From Metaclostridioides mangenotii (GTDB lineage Bacteria > Bacillota > Clostridia > Peptostreptococcales > Peptostreptococcaceae), in contig NZ_JAGGJX010000004.1 in NCBI RefSeq assembly GCF_017873185.1, positions 124,001-188,000 of the forward strand: a DNA stretch of 64,000 bases, in the 5' to 3' direction. Both the position numbers and the translations under genes were made by a program. Positions 36,107 to 46,417 of this stretch are shown piece after piece. The stretch's first letter is position 1. The number at the start of each line of letters is the position of its first letter. Below the pieces are notes generated by a model. That model had not been told where the DNA came from. It made no database searches and was given only the letters and a program-made list of their open reading frames with translations.

Positions 36107-37279
36107 TTAACTTTTTTCATTGTTATAAACAACTTTTCCATCTATAATTGTGCAAACAACATTGCTGTTTATCTCAAGTGGATACCCATCCCAAATTACA
36201 AGATCTGCATCTTTTCCAACTTCAATTGACCCGACCCTATCATCTATTCCAATTGCCTTTGCTGGATTTATAGTTATAGCTTCTAAAGCTCTTTCATTAG
36301 TCATTCCATGTTTGACAGCTATTCCTGCACATATTGGTAGATAATTAACTGGTATAACAGGATGATCTGTCATAATACATACATCAAGTCCTGCATTCGA
36401 AAGTTTTCCTGCAGTATCAAAAGTTAAATTTCTAAGCTCTATTTTAGATCTTTCAGAAAGCGATGGACCTACTATAACAGGATAGTTTTCTTCAACAAGG
36501 TCTTCTACTATTAAATGACCTTCTGTACAGTGATCTAATGTTAGATCTACATCAAATTCTTTTCCTATTCTTATAGCAGTAAAAATATCATCAGCTCTAT
36601 GTGCATGTACTTTAAAAGGAATTTCCTTTTTTAAAACAGGAAGCAGACCTTCTAATTTTATATCGTACTCTGGTCTATCTCTCTCATCATCTTCATCTTT
36701 TTCATAAAGCTCAATCTCTTCTAAATATTCTTGAGCTTTTTTTAAATTTTCTCTAAGCATAGCTGCAATAGCCATCCTAGTCTGAGGCGCTTTTTCATCA
36801 GCCCCATAACAAGTCTTTGGATTTTCTCCAAATGCAATTTTTGATGCAACTGGATTTTTTATAATCATTTTGTCTATTCTTTTACCGTAAGTCTTTATGG
36901 CTATACACTGTCCACCCATTACATTTGCACTTCCTGGAGTTACACATACTGATGTTATCCCTCCAGAATACGCCTCCTCGAAAGTTCTGTCCATTGGATT
37001 TATACCATCAATAGGGTTTAATTGTGGTGTTATTGGATCAGTCTCTTCATTTCCATCAGCACCTTCTGCTCCCATACCATCTTCCCATAGTCCAAGATGA
37101 GTGTGGGCATCGATAAATCCTGGGTATATAAACTTTCCTTTTGCATCTATAACTTCAGCATCCAATGGAACTACTATCCCATCGGATATCTCAACTATTT
37201 TTCCATCGTCTACTAGTATATCTCCAACTATAACTCCATTAGTTATAGTATTTATGCTACCATTTTTTATATAAATCAT
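36107..37279 (-). CDS. Amidohydrolase family protein
   Basis: Metal-dependent hydrolase with the imidazolonepropionase/dihydroorotase fold. GFIDAHTHLGLWEDG gives the HxH metal pair (near residue 62). HAHRADD, DHCTEGH and MTDHPVIP supply later metal ligands including the final aspartate. The start at 37279 (MIYIKNGSI) follows GGAGGG; the frame upstream to 37315 has none. Substrate unknown; a cyclic amide or a peptide-derived compound is possible. Confidence 0.88.
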   Translation of the reverse strand: MIYIKNGSINTITNGVIVGDILVDDGKIVEISDGIVVPLDAEVIDAKGKFIYPGFIDAHTHLGLWEDGMGAEGADGNEETDPITPQLNPIDGINPMDRTFEEAYSGGITSVCVTPGSANVMGGQCIAIKTYGKRIDKMIIKNPVASKIAFGENPKTCYGADEKAPQTRMAIAAMLRENLKKAQEYLEEIELYEKDEDDERDRPEYDIKLEGLLPVLKKEIPFKVHAHRADDIFTAIRIGKEFDVDLTLDHCTEGHLIVEDLVEENYPVIVGPSLSERSKIELRNLTFDTAGKLSNAGLDVCIMTDHPVIPVNYLPICAGIAVKHGMTNERALEAITINPAKAIGIDDRVGSIEVGKDADLVIWDGYPLEINSNVVCTIIDGKVVYNNEKS

Positions 37280-37377
37280 TATATCCCTCCAAACTTCTTT
37301 AAACAAAAACTTCAAAACAACTACTTATTTATAAGATACAATTCTTATCTTAAATAAATTATTTTTTGTTTAATAAT

Positions 37378-39519
37378 TTATTTTTCCATAGAAAGAGAAA
37401 CTCTTCCTTTATCCATATCAATGCCTATTACCTCAACTTCTACTATATCCCCAACTGTAACTATAGACATAGGATCTTTTACAAATGAGTTGCTCATCTT
37501 AGACTTGTGAACTAGCCCATCATTTTTTATGCCTATATCTACAAACGCTCCGAAATCTACTACATTTCTAACTGTACCTGTCAGTGTCATACCTTCTTTA
37601 ATATCTTCAATCTTAAGCACATCTACTCTAAGTATTGGTTTTATTCCCTCTTCTCTAGGATCTCTACCAGGCTTTTTGATTTCTAAAATAATATCTTTTA
37701 ATGTAACTTCTCCAACTCCTAATTCTTCACTTAAATTCTTTATCCCTATTTTTTCAACTCTACCGTCTATATCATCTATATTTTTAGATTTCAAATCGTT
37801 TAATGTATATCCTATTTTTTCTAACATGCCTTTACATATGTCATAACTCTCCGGATGGACACCTGTGTTGTCTAGAGGATTCTTAGCATCTAGTACCCTC
37901 ATAAACCCTGCACATTGAACAAAAGCTTGAGGCCCAAGGCGTTTTACTTTTTTAAGCTGTGCTCTAGAAGTAAATTCGCCGTTTTCTTCTCTGTAAGCAA
38001 CTATATTTTTAGCTATTGTTTTGCTTATTCCTGCTATATGCTCAAGTAGAGAATATGAAGCTGTATTTAAATCTACTCCTACGCTATTTACTGAGTCCTC
38101 GATAACTCCATTAAGTACTTCTTCTAGACGTTTTTTATTTAAATCATGTTGGTACTGACCTACCCCTATGCTCTTTGGATCTATCTTAACTAATTCCGCG
38201 AGAGGATCTTGAAGTCTTCTAGCTATAGAAATTGCTCCTCTTATAGATACGTTTATATCTGGATGTTCTTCATTTGCAAGCTCTGAAGCTGAGTAAACTG
38301 AAGCACCCGCTTCATTTACAATAACATACTGAACGTCTCTGTTTAGTTCTTTAAGAAGCTCTGATACAAATAGCTCTGATTCCCTAGATGCTGTACCATT
38401 TCCAATTGATATAATATCTATACTGTGCTTTTCAATAAGATCTTTTAGAGTCTTTTTAGCACCTTCAACATTGTTCTGAGGTGCTGTTGGGTATACAGTA
38501 GTGTAATCTAGAAGCTTACCATTTTTATCAACTACGGCAATTTTACAACCAGTCCTAAACGCTGGGTCGAATCCCATTACTACTTTCTCCTTTATCGGAG
38601 GTTGTAGAAGTAAACTTTTAAGATTCTTAGCAAATACACTTATTGCTCTCTCTTGAGCTATTTCAGTTAGATGGTTTCTTATTTCTCTTTCTATTGAAGG
38701 GAATATAAGTCTCTTATATGAATCCTCAATCGCTGCAACTATAACTTCTCTATTTTTTCTATTGTCGTTATTTATATATTTATCTTCTATAAATTTCTTT
38801 ATTCTATCAGTATTTATATCTAGTTTTACCTTTAAAAACTCTTCTTTTTCACCTCTATTTACTGCTAAAACTCTATGAGGTGCTATAGTTTTAACCGACT
38901 CGCTGTAGTCATAGTACATATCGTATACAGACTTTTCATCAGTAGTATTTTTTACAATCAATACTCCATCTCTAAGGGCTATAGTTCTAATAAACTTTCT
39001 TATCTCAGCATCATCTGAAACCATTTCAGCTATTATATCCATAGATCCTTTTAAAGCATCATCTACTGTTACGACTTGTTTTTCCTCGTCTATATAATTG
39101 CTTGCCTCGTCATCAATATTTACGATACTGTGTTCTAAGATCGATAGCGCTAAATTTTCTAAGCCTTTTTCTTTAGCCATAGTCGCTCTAGTTCTCTTTT
39201 TTTGTTTATAAGGTGCATAAACATCTTCTACTTCCTGAAGAGTATTTGCTTTTTCTATGTTTTTAACTAGCTCATCAGTAAGTTTACCTTGTTCATCTAT
39301 AAGTCTTTTTACATCTTCTTTTCTAGACTCTAGGTTTCTCAGATACATAAGTTTCTCATGTAACTCTCTTAAAGTTACATCGCTCATTTCACCAGTCATT
39401 TCTTTTCTGTATCTAGCTATAAACGGGATAGTATTTCCCTCGTCTATAAGTTTTATAGTGTTGTTGATTTGCTCATCTCTGAGCCTAAATTCTTTTTTTA
39501 ATATTTCATTGATATTCAC
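37378..39519 (-). CDS. tex: Tex-type RNA-binding protein
   Basis: Transcription accessory protein of 713 aa. N-terminal helical Tex domain, a YqgF/RNase H-like domain (about 320-450, VVMGFDPAFRTGCKIAVVDK), helix-hairpin-helix motifs (about 490-560) and a C-terminal S1 RNA-binding domain (about 640-713, GMTLTGTVRNVVDFGAFVDI). Full-length and typical. Involved in RNA handling, not essential in species tested. Confidence 0.95.
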   Translation of the reverse strand: MNINEILKKEFRLRDEQINNTIKLIDEGNTIPFIARYRKEMTGEMSDVTLRELHEKLMYLRNLESRKEDVKRLIDEQGKLTDELVKNIEKANTLQEVEDVYAPYKQKKRTRATMAKEKGLENLALSILEHSIVNIDDEASNYIDEEKQVVTVDDALKGSMDIIAEMVSDDAEIRKFIRTIALRDGVLIVKNTTDEKSVYDMYYDYSESVKTIAPHRVLAVNRGEKEEFLKVKLDINTDRIKKFIEDKYINNDNRKNREVIVAAIEDSYKRLIFPSIEREIRNHLTEIAQERAISVFAKNLKSLLLQPPIKEKVVMGFDPAFRTGCKIAVVDKNGKLLDYTTVYPTAPQNNVEGAKKTLKDLIEKHSIDIISIGNGTASRESELFVSELLKELNRDVQYVIVNEAGASVYSASELANEEHPDINVSIRGAISIARRLQDPLAELVKIDPKSIGVGQYQHDLNKKRLEEVLNGVIEDSVNSVGVDLNTASYSLLEHIAGISKTIAKNIVAYREENGEFTSRAQLKKVKRLGPQAFVQCAGFMRVLDAKNPLDNTGVHPESYDICKGMLEKIGYTLNDLKSKNIDDIDGRVEKIGIKNLSEELGVGEVTLKDIILEIKKPGRDPREEGIKPILRVDVLKIEDIKEGMTLTGTVRNVVDFGAFVDIGIKNDGLVHKSKMSNSFVKDPMSIVTVGDIVEVEVIGIDMDKGRVSLSMEK

Positions 39520-39559
39520 TATATTACCTCTTTCCTATCTTTATCTAAACTATCCCAAA

Positions 39560-39617
39560 GGGGTGTCTTTAAAACTTTACAGCTTCATTTGCTGTTAGTC
39601 AGTTTTAGAGACACCCC
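39560..39617 (-). terminator. Large hairpin after prfB
   Basis: GGGGTGTCTTTAAAACT and AGTTTTAGAGACACCCC form a 16-17-bp stem with an inner ACAGC/GCTGT helix. The T-tract is weak on both strands, so it may act as a processing or partial terminator. Confidence 0.6.
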
Positions 39618-39625
39618 CTATAGTT

Positions 39626-40739
39626 TTATTTGCTTATCGACTTATTCATCTTTAGAAATTCATTTATAAATAAATCTATCTCCCCATCCATAACTGCGTC
39701 TACATTTCCAGACTCTGCATTTGTTCTAGAGTCTTTGACCAATTTGTACGGTTGGAATACATAAGATCTAATTTGACTTCCCCAAGTAATTTGCGAGTAC
39801 TTGCCTTGCAGATCTTCAATTTTTTCTTTATGTTCAGATTCCTTTAACTCTATAAGTTTTGCCATAAGCATCCTCATAGCTCTCTCTCTGTTTAAATGTT
39901 GAGATCTCTCATTTTGACACTGTACTACGATTCCAGTAGGAATGTGTGTAATTCTTACAGCGGAGTCAGTAGTATTTACATGCTGCCCGCCAGCGCCAGA
40001 TGCTCTATACGTATCTATTTTAAGGTCTGATGAATTTATATCCACTTCTATACTGTCATCTAACTCTGGTACTACATCTACAGATGCAAAAGATGTCTGT
40101 CTTTTTCCAGATGAATTGTATGGAGATATTCTTACAAGGCGATGTACCCCTTTTTCTCCTTTAAGATATCCATAGGCATTACTTCCCTCTACAGATATTG
40201 TAGCTGTCTTAATTCCAGCCTCAGGATCAGATATTATGTCTAAAAGCTTAACTTTAAAATCTCTATCCTCAGCCCATCTTATATACATCCTAAGAAGCAT
40301 CTGAGTCCAATCCTGTGCATCTAGCCCACCTGTACCTGCATTTAATGAAAGTATTGCATTGCCTCCATCGTATTCTCCATCCAAAAGAGTCTTTATTTTG
40401 AAATCATCCAGTTCTTTTTCAAGTGTATTTATAGAATCTTTGACTTCCTCGTAAACTGAGTCATCATTTTCTTCTACAGCAAGCTCAATAAGTATCTCTA
40501 TATCATCTACAGATTCCTTCATACCTTCATAGCTTTCTATACTCTCTTTTATATATTTTACTTCTTTTAAGACTTTTTGGGCATGATCATTGTCATCCCA
40601 AAAGTGTTGTTCATTTATCTGTTTCTCATAGTTAATGAGCTTAGATTTTAGGACATCTAAGTCAAAGAGAAACCCTCAATTCTTCTAAATTTGTCTGCAT
40701 ATCTTCTATGCTATGTTTAACTTCCTGTGTATTTAACAT
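39626..40739 (-). CDS. prfB: Peptide chain release factor 2 (programmed +1 frameshift)
   Basis: Releases peptides at UGA and UAA. The first 25 codons (MLNTQEVKHSIEDMQTNLEE, LRVSL) end at TGA (40664-40662). Translation continues in the +1 frame as DLDVLKSKLINYEKQ and through the GGQ catalytic loop (SGAGGQHVNTTDSA). The codon-recognition tripeptide, usually SPF, reads SPY in RISPYNSSGKRQTS. Start codon after GGAGGG. It follows secA on the same strand. Confidence 0.96.
40660..40682 (-). promoter_or_regulatory. RF2 autoregulatory frameshift site
   Basis: The transcript strand reads GAGGGTTTCT-CTT-TGA-C: a Shine-Dalgarno-like GAGGG, the slippery CTT and the in-frame stop TGA followed by C. This is the conserved RF2 feedback frameshift signal. 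Confidence 0.95.
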
Positions 40740-40765
40740 TTAACCCTCCACTTACATTCTAGAGT

Positions 40766-43441
40766 TTACTTTCCACAACAGTTTTTATATTTTTTGCCAC
40801 TACCACATGGGCATGTATCATTTCTTCCTATTTTATCACCTTTTACAACTGTGTGAGTTTCTTCTTCGTCGTCTGATGTACTAGCTGTTAAATTCTCTAC
40901 ATCAACTACTTGTTTTCTTTCAACTGGTTCTTCAACTGTTATATTGAAAAGATATCTAACTGTATCTTCTTTGATGTTCTTATTCATCTCTTCAAACATA
41001 TCAAAACCTTCCATCTTATATGCAACAACTGGGTCCTGTTGACCTATTGCACGAAGTCCGATACCTTGACGTAATTGATCCATTGCATCTATATGATCTA
41101 TCCAGTGATTATCAACTGCTTGAAGTAGTATAACTCTCTCTACTTCTCTCATTCTCTCACTTCCAATTTGATCTTCTTTTAATGTATAGATTTTTTCTGC
41201 TGTCTCGTATACTTTTTCTATAAGTTCAACAGAGTTCAATTTGTCCATTTCAGGAATCTCTAAGCTACCTTTTGGCATAAATAAACCATATATATGATCT
41301 TTAAATGCTTCTTCTTCAAAACCTTGCTCTGTTGTATAAGCATTCACAGATTCCTCTATTACAGAGTGAACCATACTTTGTATTTGATCTTGTAGATTTT
41401 CACCTTCAAGTACTCTACTTCTTTCTGCATACATTACTTCTCTTTGCTTATTCATAACATCATCGTATTGAAGTACGTGCTTTCTTATTCCGAAGTTTTT
41501 ACCTTCTACTTTCTTTTGAGCACCTTCTATAGATTTAGTAAGTATTTTATGTTCTATTGGCATGTCTTCTTCTAGACCTATTTTGTCTACTATCCCAGAT
41601 ATCCTATCACTACCAAACAATCTCATAAGATCGTCTTCTAGACCAATATAGAATCTCGAGCTACCTGGGTCACCTTGACGACCAGCACGACCTCTTAACT
41701 GATTATCTATTCTTCTAGATTCATGTCTTTCAGTACCTATTATAGCAAGACCGCCCGCTTCTCTAACTTTTTGCTGCTCTTCTTCTGTTTGTTTTCTAAA
41801 CTGCTCAAATAGTCTTTCATATTCTTTTCTAGCTTCGAATAGTTCTTCATTTCCTTCCAAATCTAAACCATCGATCGGAGTATCTACTATACTTATAGTT
41901 TCATCATCGAAACCTGCTCTCTTCATTTCTTTTTTAGTAAGTACCTCTGGGTTACCTCCTAAAACTATATCCGTACCACGACCAGCCATATTTGTGGCTA
42001 TTGTAACTGATCCTAATCTACCAGCTTGAGCTATTATCTCAGCCTCTTTATTGTGGTGCTTAGCGTTTAAAACTTCATGTTTAACGCCTTTTTTCTTTAG
42101 TATATGTGAAAGAAGCTCTGATTTTTCTATAGAAACCGTACCAACTAGAACTGGCTGTTTCTTTTCATGTCTTTCTATTATATCTAGAGAAACTGCATTA
42201 AATTTACCCATTTCACTTTTGTATACAGCATCTGCTAAATCTTCTCTGATCATCGCCATATTTGTAGGTACTTGGAAAACATCCATTTTGTATATTGCCT
42301 TAAACTCTTCTTCCTCAGTCTTAGCAGTACCAGTCATACCTGCAAGTTTGTTGTACATTCTAAAGTAATTTTGGAATGTAATTGTAGCCAAAGTTTTAGA
42401 CTCTCTTTGTATTTGTAGTCCTTCTTTAGCCTCTATAGCTTGGTGAAGCCCTTCTGAGTATCTTCTACCAAACATAAGTCTACCAGTAAATTCATCAACG
42501 ATTACAATCTCTCCGTCTTTATCTACATAGTCTACATCTCTCTTCATAATTGTGTGCGCTTTTAAGGCTTGATTTATATGGTGGTAAAGCTCTGTATGTG
42601 ATATTTCAGTTATATTTTCAACATTGAAGTAAACTTCTGCTTTGTGAATTCCAGATTCAGTTAGAGAAACAGCTTTGTCCTTCTCTTCTTTTGCATAGTC
42701 ATCACTTTTTAATGTTAAAACAAAAGTATTTGCATCTGAATATAGGTGTGTTGATTTGTCTCCAGGTCCAGAAATTATAAGCGGAGTTCTGGCCTCATCT
42801 ATAAGTATAGAGTCAACCTCATCCACGATTGCATAGTTAAGCCCTCTTTGAACTCTCTCTTCTTTATGAATTACCATGTTATCTTTTAAGTAGTCAAACC
42901 CGTACTCATTGTTTGTACCGTAAGTAATATCGCAATTGTACTGAGCTCTCCTAACTGTCGTGTCTTGTCCATGTACTATAACCCCAACAGTCATACCTAA
43001 GAATTCATATACCTTAGCCATTTGATCCCTATCACGCTTTGCCAGGTAGTCATTCACTGTTACGACATGAACTCCTTCTCCTGAAAGCGCATTCAAATAA
43101 ACAGGTGCAGTTGCAACTAAAGTCTTACCTTCACCCGTCTTCATCTCTGCTATTCTTCCTTGGTGTAGAACTATTCCTCCTACTAGCTGTACTCTGTAGT
43201 GTCTAAGCCCAAGTACTCTTTTAGATGCCTCTCTAACAACTGCAAATGCCTCTGGTAATATAGAATCTATACTTTCGCCATTTGCCAATCTTTCTTTAAA
43301 TTCATTAGTCATATTTTTTAATTCTTTATCATCCATAGTCTCAAACTTAGGTTCAAGTGATTCTATTATATCCACTGTCTTATTAAACTTTTTAAGTTCC
43401 TTTTTATCGGCCATATTAAACAAACTATCTATAAAACTCAT
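40766..43441 (-). CDS. secA: Preprotein translocase ATPase SecA
   Basis: Motor of the Sec export system, 891 aa. Walker [15 protein letters not shown] near residue 100, [15 protein letters not shown], helicase-like [12 protein letters not shown] and a C-terminal zinc-binding tail [15 protein letters not shown]. Full-length. Ribosome binding site GAGGAGAT. In Peptostreptococcaceae with S-layers this copy corresponds to SecA1; a SecA2 is not seen here. Confidence 0.97.
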   Translation of the reverse strand: MSFIDSLFNMADKKELKKFNKTVDIIESLEPKFETMDDKELKNMTNEFKERLANGESIDSILPEAFAVVREASKRVLGLRHYRVQLVGGIVLHQGRIAEMKTGEGKTLVATAPVYLNALSGEGVHVVTVNDYLAKRDRDQMAKVYEFLGMTVGVIVHGQDTTVRRAQYNCDITYGTNNEYGFDYLKDNMVIHKEERVQRGLNYAIVDEVDSILIDEARTPLIISGPGDKSTHLYSDANTFVLTLKSDDYAKEEKDKAVSLTESGIHKAEVYFNVENITEISHTELYHHINQALKAHTIMKRDVDYVDKDGEIVIVDEFTGRLMFGRRYSEGLHQAIEAKEGLQIQRESKTLATITFQNYFRMYNKLAGMTGTAKTEEEEFKAIYKMDVFQVPTNMAMIREDLADAVYKSEMGKFNAVSLDIIERHEKKQPVLVGTVSIEKSELLSHILKKKGVKHEVLNAKHHNKEAEIIAQAGRLGSVTIATNMAGRGTDIVLGGNPEVLTKKEMKRAGFDDETISIVDTPIDGLDLEGNEELFEARKEYERLFEQFRKQTEEEQQKVREAGGLAIIGTERHESRRIDNQLRGRAGRQGDPGSSRFYIGLEDDLMRLFGSDRISGIVDKIGLEEDMPIEHKILTKSIEGAQKKVEGKNFGIRKHVLQYDDVMNKQREVMYAERSRVLEGENLQDQIQSMVHSVIEESVNAYTTEQGFEEEAFKDHIYGLFMPKGSLEIPEMDKLNSVELIEKVYETAEKIYTLKEDQIGSERMREVERVILLQAVDNHWIDHIDAMDQLRQGIGLRAIGQQDPVVAYKMEGFDMFEEMNKNIKEDTVRYLFNITVEEPVERKQVVDVENLTASTSDDEEETHTVVKGDKIGRNDTCPCGSGKKYKNCCGK

Positions 43442-43636
43442 TAACTATCTCCTCGTTCCTGTATATATTTAAACTAATCTACATTTTAAAATATAACTTG
43501 TAACCAAATTTCAAAACATTCATATCTCAAAGTTACAAGCAATATCAAAACAGTTATCCACAAATTATAAAACAATTATACTAGAGTTAAGTTGATTTTT
43601 CCAGTAAGAAACCCTAATATGTAATATTATTTAAAA

Positions 43637-43657
43637 AGACAGCTTAAAAAAAGCTGC
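43637..43657 (-). terminator. Minus-strand terminator upstream of secA
   Basis: GGCAGCTT and AAGCTGTC form a stem followed by TTTTT on the minus strand. No gene lies between it and the hpf terminator, so what it ends is unclear. Confidence 0.65.
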
Positions 43658-44013
43658 CTAGTATTTATTATAGCATTATTTAGGGCTATTAATAACTCTT
43701 TTTTGTTTTTTTGCTATCTAAGCATAAAAGTTTATTTTTTATATATAAAAGGTAAATAATGTTATCTCCAATAAGGTTTAAATTTATCCAAAATTCTGTG
43801 TAGAAATATGTCCAGAAATAACCCTCTAATACGATATAATTATGTAAGACATTTGATATAACTTACTCGCATTATATACTAATTGCAGATAACATAGTAT
43901 ACATCATAATAGGAGTTATTTTAGGTTTAGATAATTTTTTACTTGAAAAGGAGAAAAACGGATATCGGCAAAAAAATATAAAGAGACTAGTTTTTGAAAG
44001 TTTTTACATCAAA

Positions 44014-44045
44014 AAAGGTTATCTTTATAATCTAAGACAACCTTT
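44014..44045 (-). terminator. hpf terminator
   Basis: AAAGGTT-TCTT and AAGA-AACCTTT pair. On the minus strand TTTTTT follows. It is about 155 bases after the hpf stop. Confidence 0.85.
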
Positions 44046-44199
44046 AAAGATTTATAAAATTTTTATTTCCATTTTGCCATACCCCCAAAGTCATAACCCA
44101 ACAAAATTTGTCAAACTTTTGGCGAGCGGCAATCAAAATCGTACCGAAAAATTTCGCTTTGAAGCGAACCCAAAGATTGGCAATTTTTGTGGGAACGAC

Positions 44200-44742
44200 T
44201 TAGTCGTGTTCAATGATTCCATATCCACCGTTATTACGCTTATAAACAACCGCGATCTCATCAGTATCAGTATTTCTAAACATGTAGAAATCGTGTCCAA
44301 CCAAATCCATTTGAAGAACTGCTTCCTCCTCAGTCATAGGTTTTAGACTAAACTTCTTACGTCTTTCAATAACTAACGACTCATTTAAGTCAGCGTCATC
44401 CTCAACGTTATCTTCTGCTACATCTAAGAATCTAATACTCTTATTATCTTGTTTTCTATCTTGTAATCTCTTTTTATACTTTCTAATTTGCTTTTTAAGC
44501 TTATCATATACCAAATCTACAGCAGAATATAAATCTTCTTGTGTATCCTCTGCTCTTATAACTGGCCCATTTATTGTGCGAATTGTAACCTCTATAGTTT
44601 GTCTATCTTTTTTAGCGCTAACAGTTACTTTCACGTCCGTGTTAGAATCAATGTAATTGTCCAACTTTTCTAATTTGCTTTCAATCTTTTCTTTAATTGC
44701 GTCAGTTAATTCTATTTGTCTCCCAGTTATTATTATATTCAT
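44200..44742 (-). CDS. hpf: Long-form ribosome hibernation-promoting factor
   Basis: Binds idle 70S ribosomes and, through its C-terminal domain, dimerises them to 100S. N-terminal S30AE domain (about 1-100, MNIIITGRQIELTDAIKEKI) and a C-terminal dimerisation domain (about 128-180, MTEEEAVLQMDLVGHDFYMF). The start at 44742 follows AAAGGGGAT; the frame extends 6 codons upstream to 44760 but that ATG precedes the ribosome binding site. A raiA-type RNA lies upstream. Confidence 0.95.
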   Translation of the reverse strand: MNIIITGRQIELTDAIKEKIESKLEKLDNYIDSNTDVKVTVSAKKDRQTIEVTIRTINGPVIRAEDTQEDLYSAVDLVYDKLKKQIRKYKKRLQDRKQDNKSIRFLDVAEDNVEDDADLNESLVIERRKKFSLKPMTEEEAVLQMDLVGHDFYMFRNTDTDEIAVVYKRNNGGYGIIEHD

Positions 44743-44900
44743 AAAAACATCCCCTTTCATTTATGACAGTATATAAATAATTCTATTCGTATATAAATTC
44801 TATACAAAATAGATATATCCCTTTATTTTTACAAATTAATATAATTATTTTAATTTTCAGATATCTTTATGTAATTAAAAGTGTATAAGTCTGTATATAA

Positions 44901-45003
44901 TGTGGACTATATTCCACATCAACCTGTGGACAATGTGGATTAAATTGTGAATAAGTTCAAATCTGTTAGTAAATAGCTTTTTTGAATTAATAATATATCC
45001 ACA
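44901..45003. promoter_or_regulatory. Cluster of DnaA-box-like sites upstream of hpf
   Basis: Near-matches to TGTGGATAA: TGTGGACAA (44925-44933), TGTGGATTA (44934-44942) and TGTGAATAA (44946-44954), each with one mismatch, and TGTGGACTA (44901-44909) with two. The opposite-orientation site ATATCCACA (44995-45003) has one mismatch. Three are almost back to back. No dnaA or dnaN lies nearby. Confidence 0.5.
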
Positions 45004-45209
45004 AAGAAAGTCATTATTTGTTATTAATTTGTGTATTAATTAAAAATAAGTAAGTTTTGATATAAATTTAGATATATTTAAACTTTGCTGTACTATCGTG
45101 TTCGTTAAATATTATTTAATTAATATCCCTTATAATGTTTATACCCGCTTTCTCGATCTATACACATAGATTAATTTTATTGTGAAATTTTACCATTATT
45201 ATATAAAAA

Positions 45210-45485
45210 TAAGAAGGGGATATTTCAAAACATAAAATAAAAATCTTATATCTTAAAATATCCCCTTCATGAATAATATCTAGTTGACCTGGTCTTTGAC
45301 CCCACACTCGCCTACTGGAGGGTTCGCTTGGGTTCGCCGCACTACTACGCTCTCTCGATTTTATTATCGGTAGGTCTTACTTCTAAGCCGCACCATGCTC
45401 ATTAGCAACATTTTTATCGCTAACTTACGTGGATCCTTTTGCCTGCGACTGGCTTGGACTTGCAACCACAAACCTAAATATTACT
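45210..45485 (-). ncRNA. raiA-motif RNA
   Basis: A non-coding, strongly structured unit of about 270 bases between comFC and hpf (raiA), the exact genomic position described for raiA-motif RNAs. It has its own promoter (45491-45519), a much higher G+C content than its surroundings, no protein frame, helix-forming elements such as GGTCAAAGACC and GCGAACCCAAGCGAACCC, and ends at a strong terminator. The identity rests on position and general features; the covariance model was not run. The function of this RNA class is linked to sporulation and growth in related bacteria but not settled. Confidence 0.7.
45213..45269 (-). terminator. Terminator of the raiA RNA
   Basis: GAAGGGGATATTT and AAATATCCCCTTC pair perfectly. 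On the minus strand CTTATTTTT follows. Confidence 0.9.
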
Positions 45486-45490
45486 TGTTT

Positions 45491-45519
45491 AGTTTAATAT
45501 CAAAATCCTTTTTTGTCAA
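45491..45519 (-). promoter_or_regulatory. Promoter of the raiA RNA
   Basis: TTGACA (45514-45519, perfect) and TAAACT (45491-45496) are spaced by 17 bases on the minus strand, just after the comFC stop. Confidence 0.75.
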
Positions 45520-45554
45520 CATTTACAGTTGCGACAAAATGGATTTCTTGCTTC

Positions 45555-46415
45555 TTATAACGCATCATCTTTTACATACTTCTCGCTGCTTTTCGTAAGA
45601 AGTGTTATTACATATACTTTTCCTACTCCTGCAAGTTTAAGCACTTTCGATATCTCATTTACTGTCGACCCTGTTGTAAATACATCATCTAAGAGGAGTA
45701 CAACTTTGTCCTCTACATTTCCAATATTTATCTCCTCATTTATTTTAAATGCGTTTTTTAACTCTTTACTTCTTTCGTCTCTTTTTAGTTTGTAAAGCAT
45801 TTCTGTGTATTTATGCCTTACTACCAAATCAATCAACGGCACATCTATTAATTTTACTAAGTATTTTGCAATTTTTTCCGATTGGTTAAATCCTCTTTTT
45901 TTAAGTCTCTTTTTATGAAGAGGTACATAGGTTAAATAATCAAATTTGATATTCTCTATATCTAACTTCTCCTTCATAATTTGAGCTATATATTTGCACA
46001 TGTACGTCTTTGAGCTATACTTAAGCCCTAATATCAATCTCTTACTTATATCATTGTACTCTATACAAGATATAGCTTTTTCAAAGTAAAATGTTTTACT
46101 GTGGCAAAAATTACACTCATCTATAAACTGCTTTTCTAGTGAATAGTTTATTTTGAATTTTCCACATTTCCCACAACCATTTAATATAAAGTTTAATTCA
46201 TCGAAACACGATTTACACATTGAATAAGAATTTGACTTTTTTATCGGTCTGCTGCACAAAATACAATTTATATTTTGAGGATATAAAATTTCTAAGAACT
46301 CTCCGTAAATCTTGTAAAGTTTGTCTCTATAACTATCGCTATTATCGCCTTTATTGCTACCCTTGCTATTAGCGTTATTATACATAATAGATCTAATAAC
46401 TTTACTAATCTTCAT
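45555..46415 (-). CDS. comFC: ComF family phosphoribosyltransferase-like protein
   Basis: 286 aa. An N-terminal four-cysteine region (CILCSRPI ... CKSCFDE, CGKCGKF ... CNFC) makes two zinc knuckles. The C-terminal phosphoribosyltransferase fold has VVLLDDVFTTGSTVNEISK. In transformable species it is needed for DNA uptake. It overlaps the operon end of recD2 with a 2-base gap and has no strong ribosome binding site of its own, suggesting coupled translation. Confidence 0.93.
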   Translation of the reverse strand: MKISKVIRSIMYNNANSKGSNKGDNSDSYRDKLYKIYGEFLEILYPQNINCILCSRPIKKSNSYSMCKSCFDELNFILNGCGKCGKFKINYSLEKQFIDECNFCHSKTFYFEKAISCIEYNDISKRLILGLKYSSKTYMCKYIAQIMKEKLDIENIKFDYLTYVPLHKKRLKKRGFNQSEKIAKYLVKLIDVPLIDLVVRHKYTEMLYKLKRDERSKELKNAFKINEEINIGNVEDKVVLLLDDVFTTGSTVNEISKVLKLAGVGKVYVITLLTKSSEKYVKDDAL

Positions 46416-46417
46416 TC

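Larger units (their letters stand above)
43442..44199. other. Gap with terminators and a long open stretch
   Basis: Contains a perfect DnaA box TTATCCACA (43554-43562), a minus-strand terminator (43637-43657: GGCAGCTT/AAGCTGTC then T-run) and the hpf terminator (44014-44045). From 43840 the plus strand stays open without a stop until 44344, which is unusual in such AT-rich DNA. The block 44074-44199 is richer in G and C than its surroundings. Confidence 0.4.

Noticed and set aside
44901-45003. Chromosomal origin
   Set aside because: Several DnaA-like boxes, but there is no dnaA, dnaN or AT-rich unwinding context with the usual gene neighbours.
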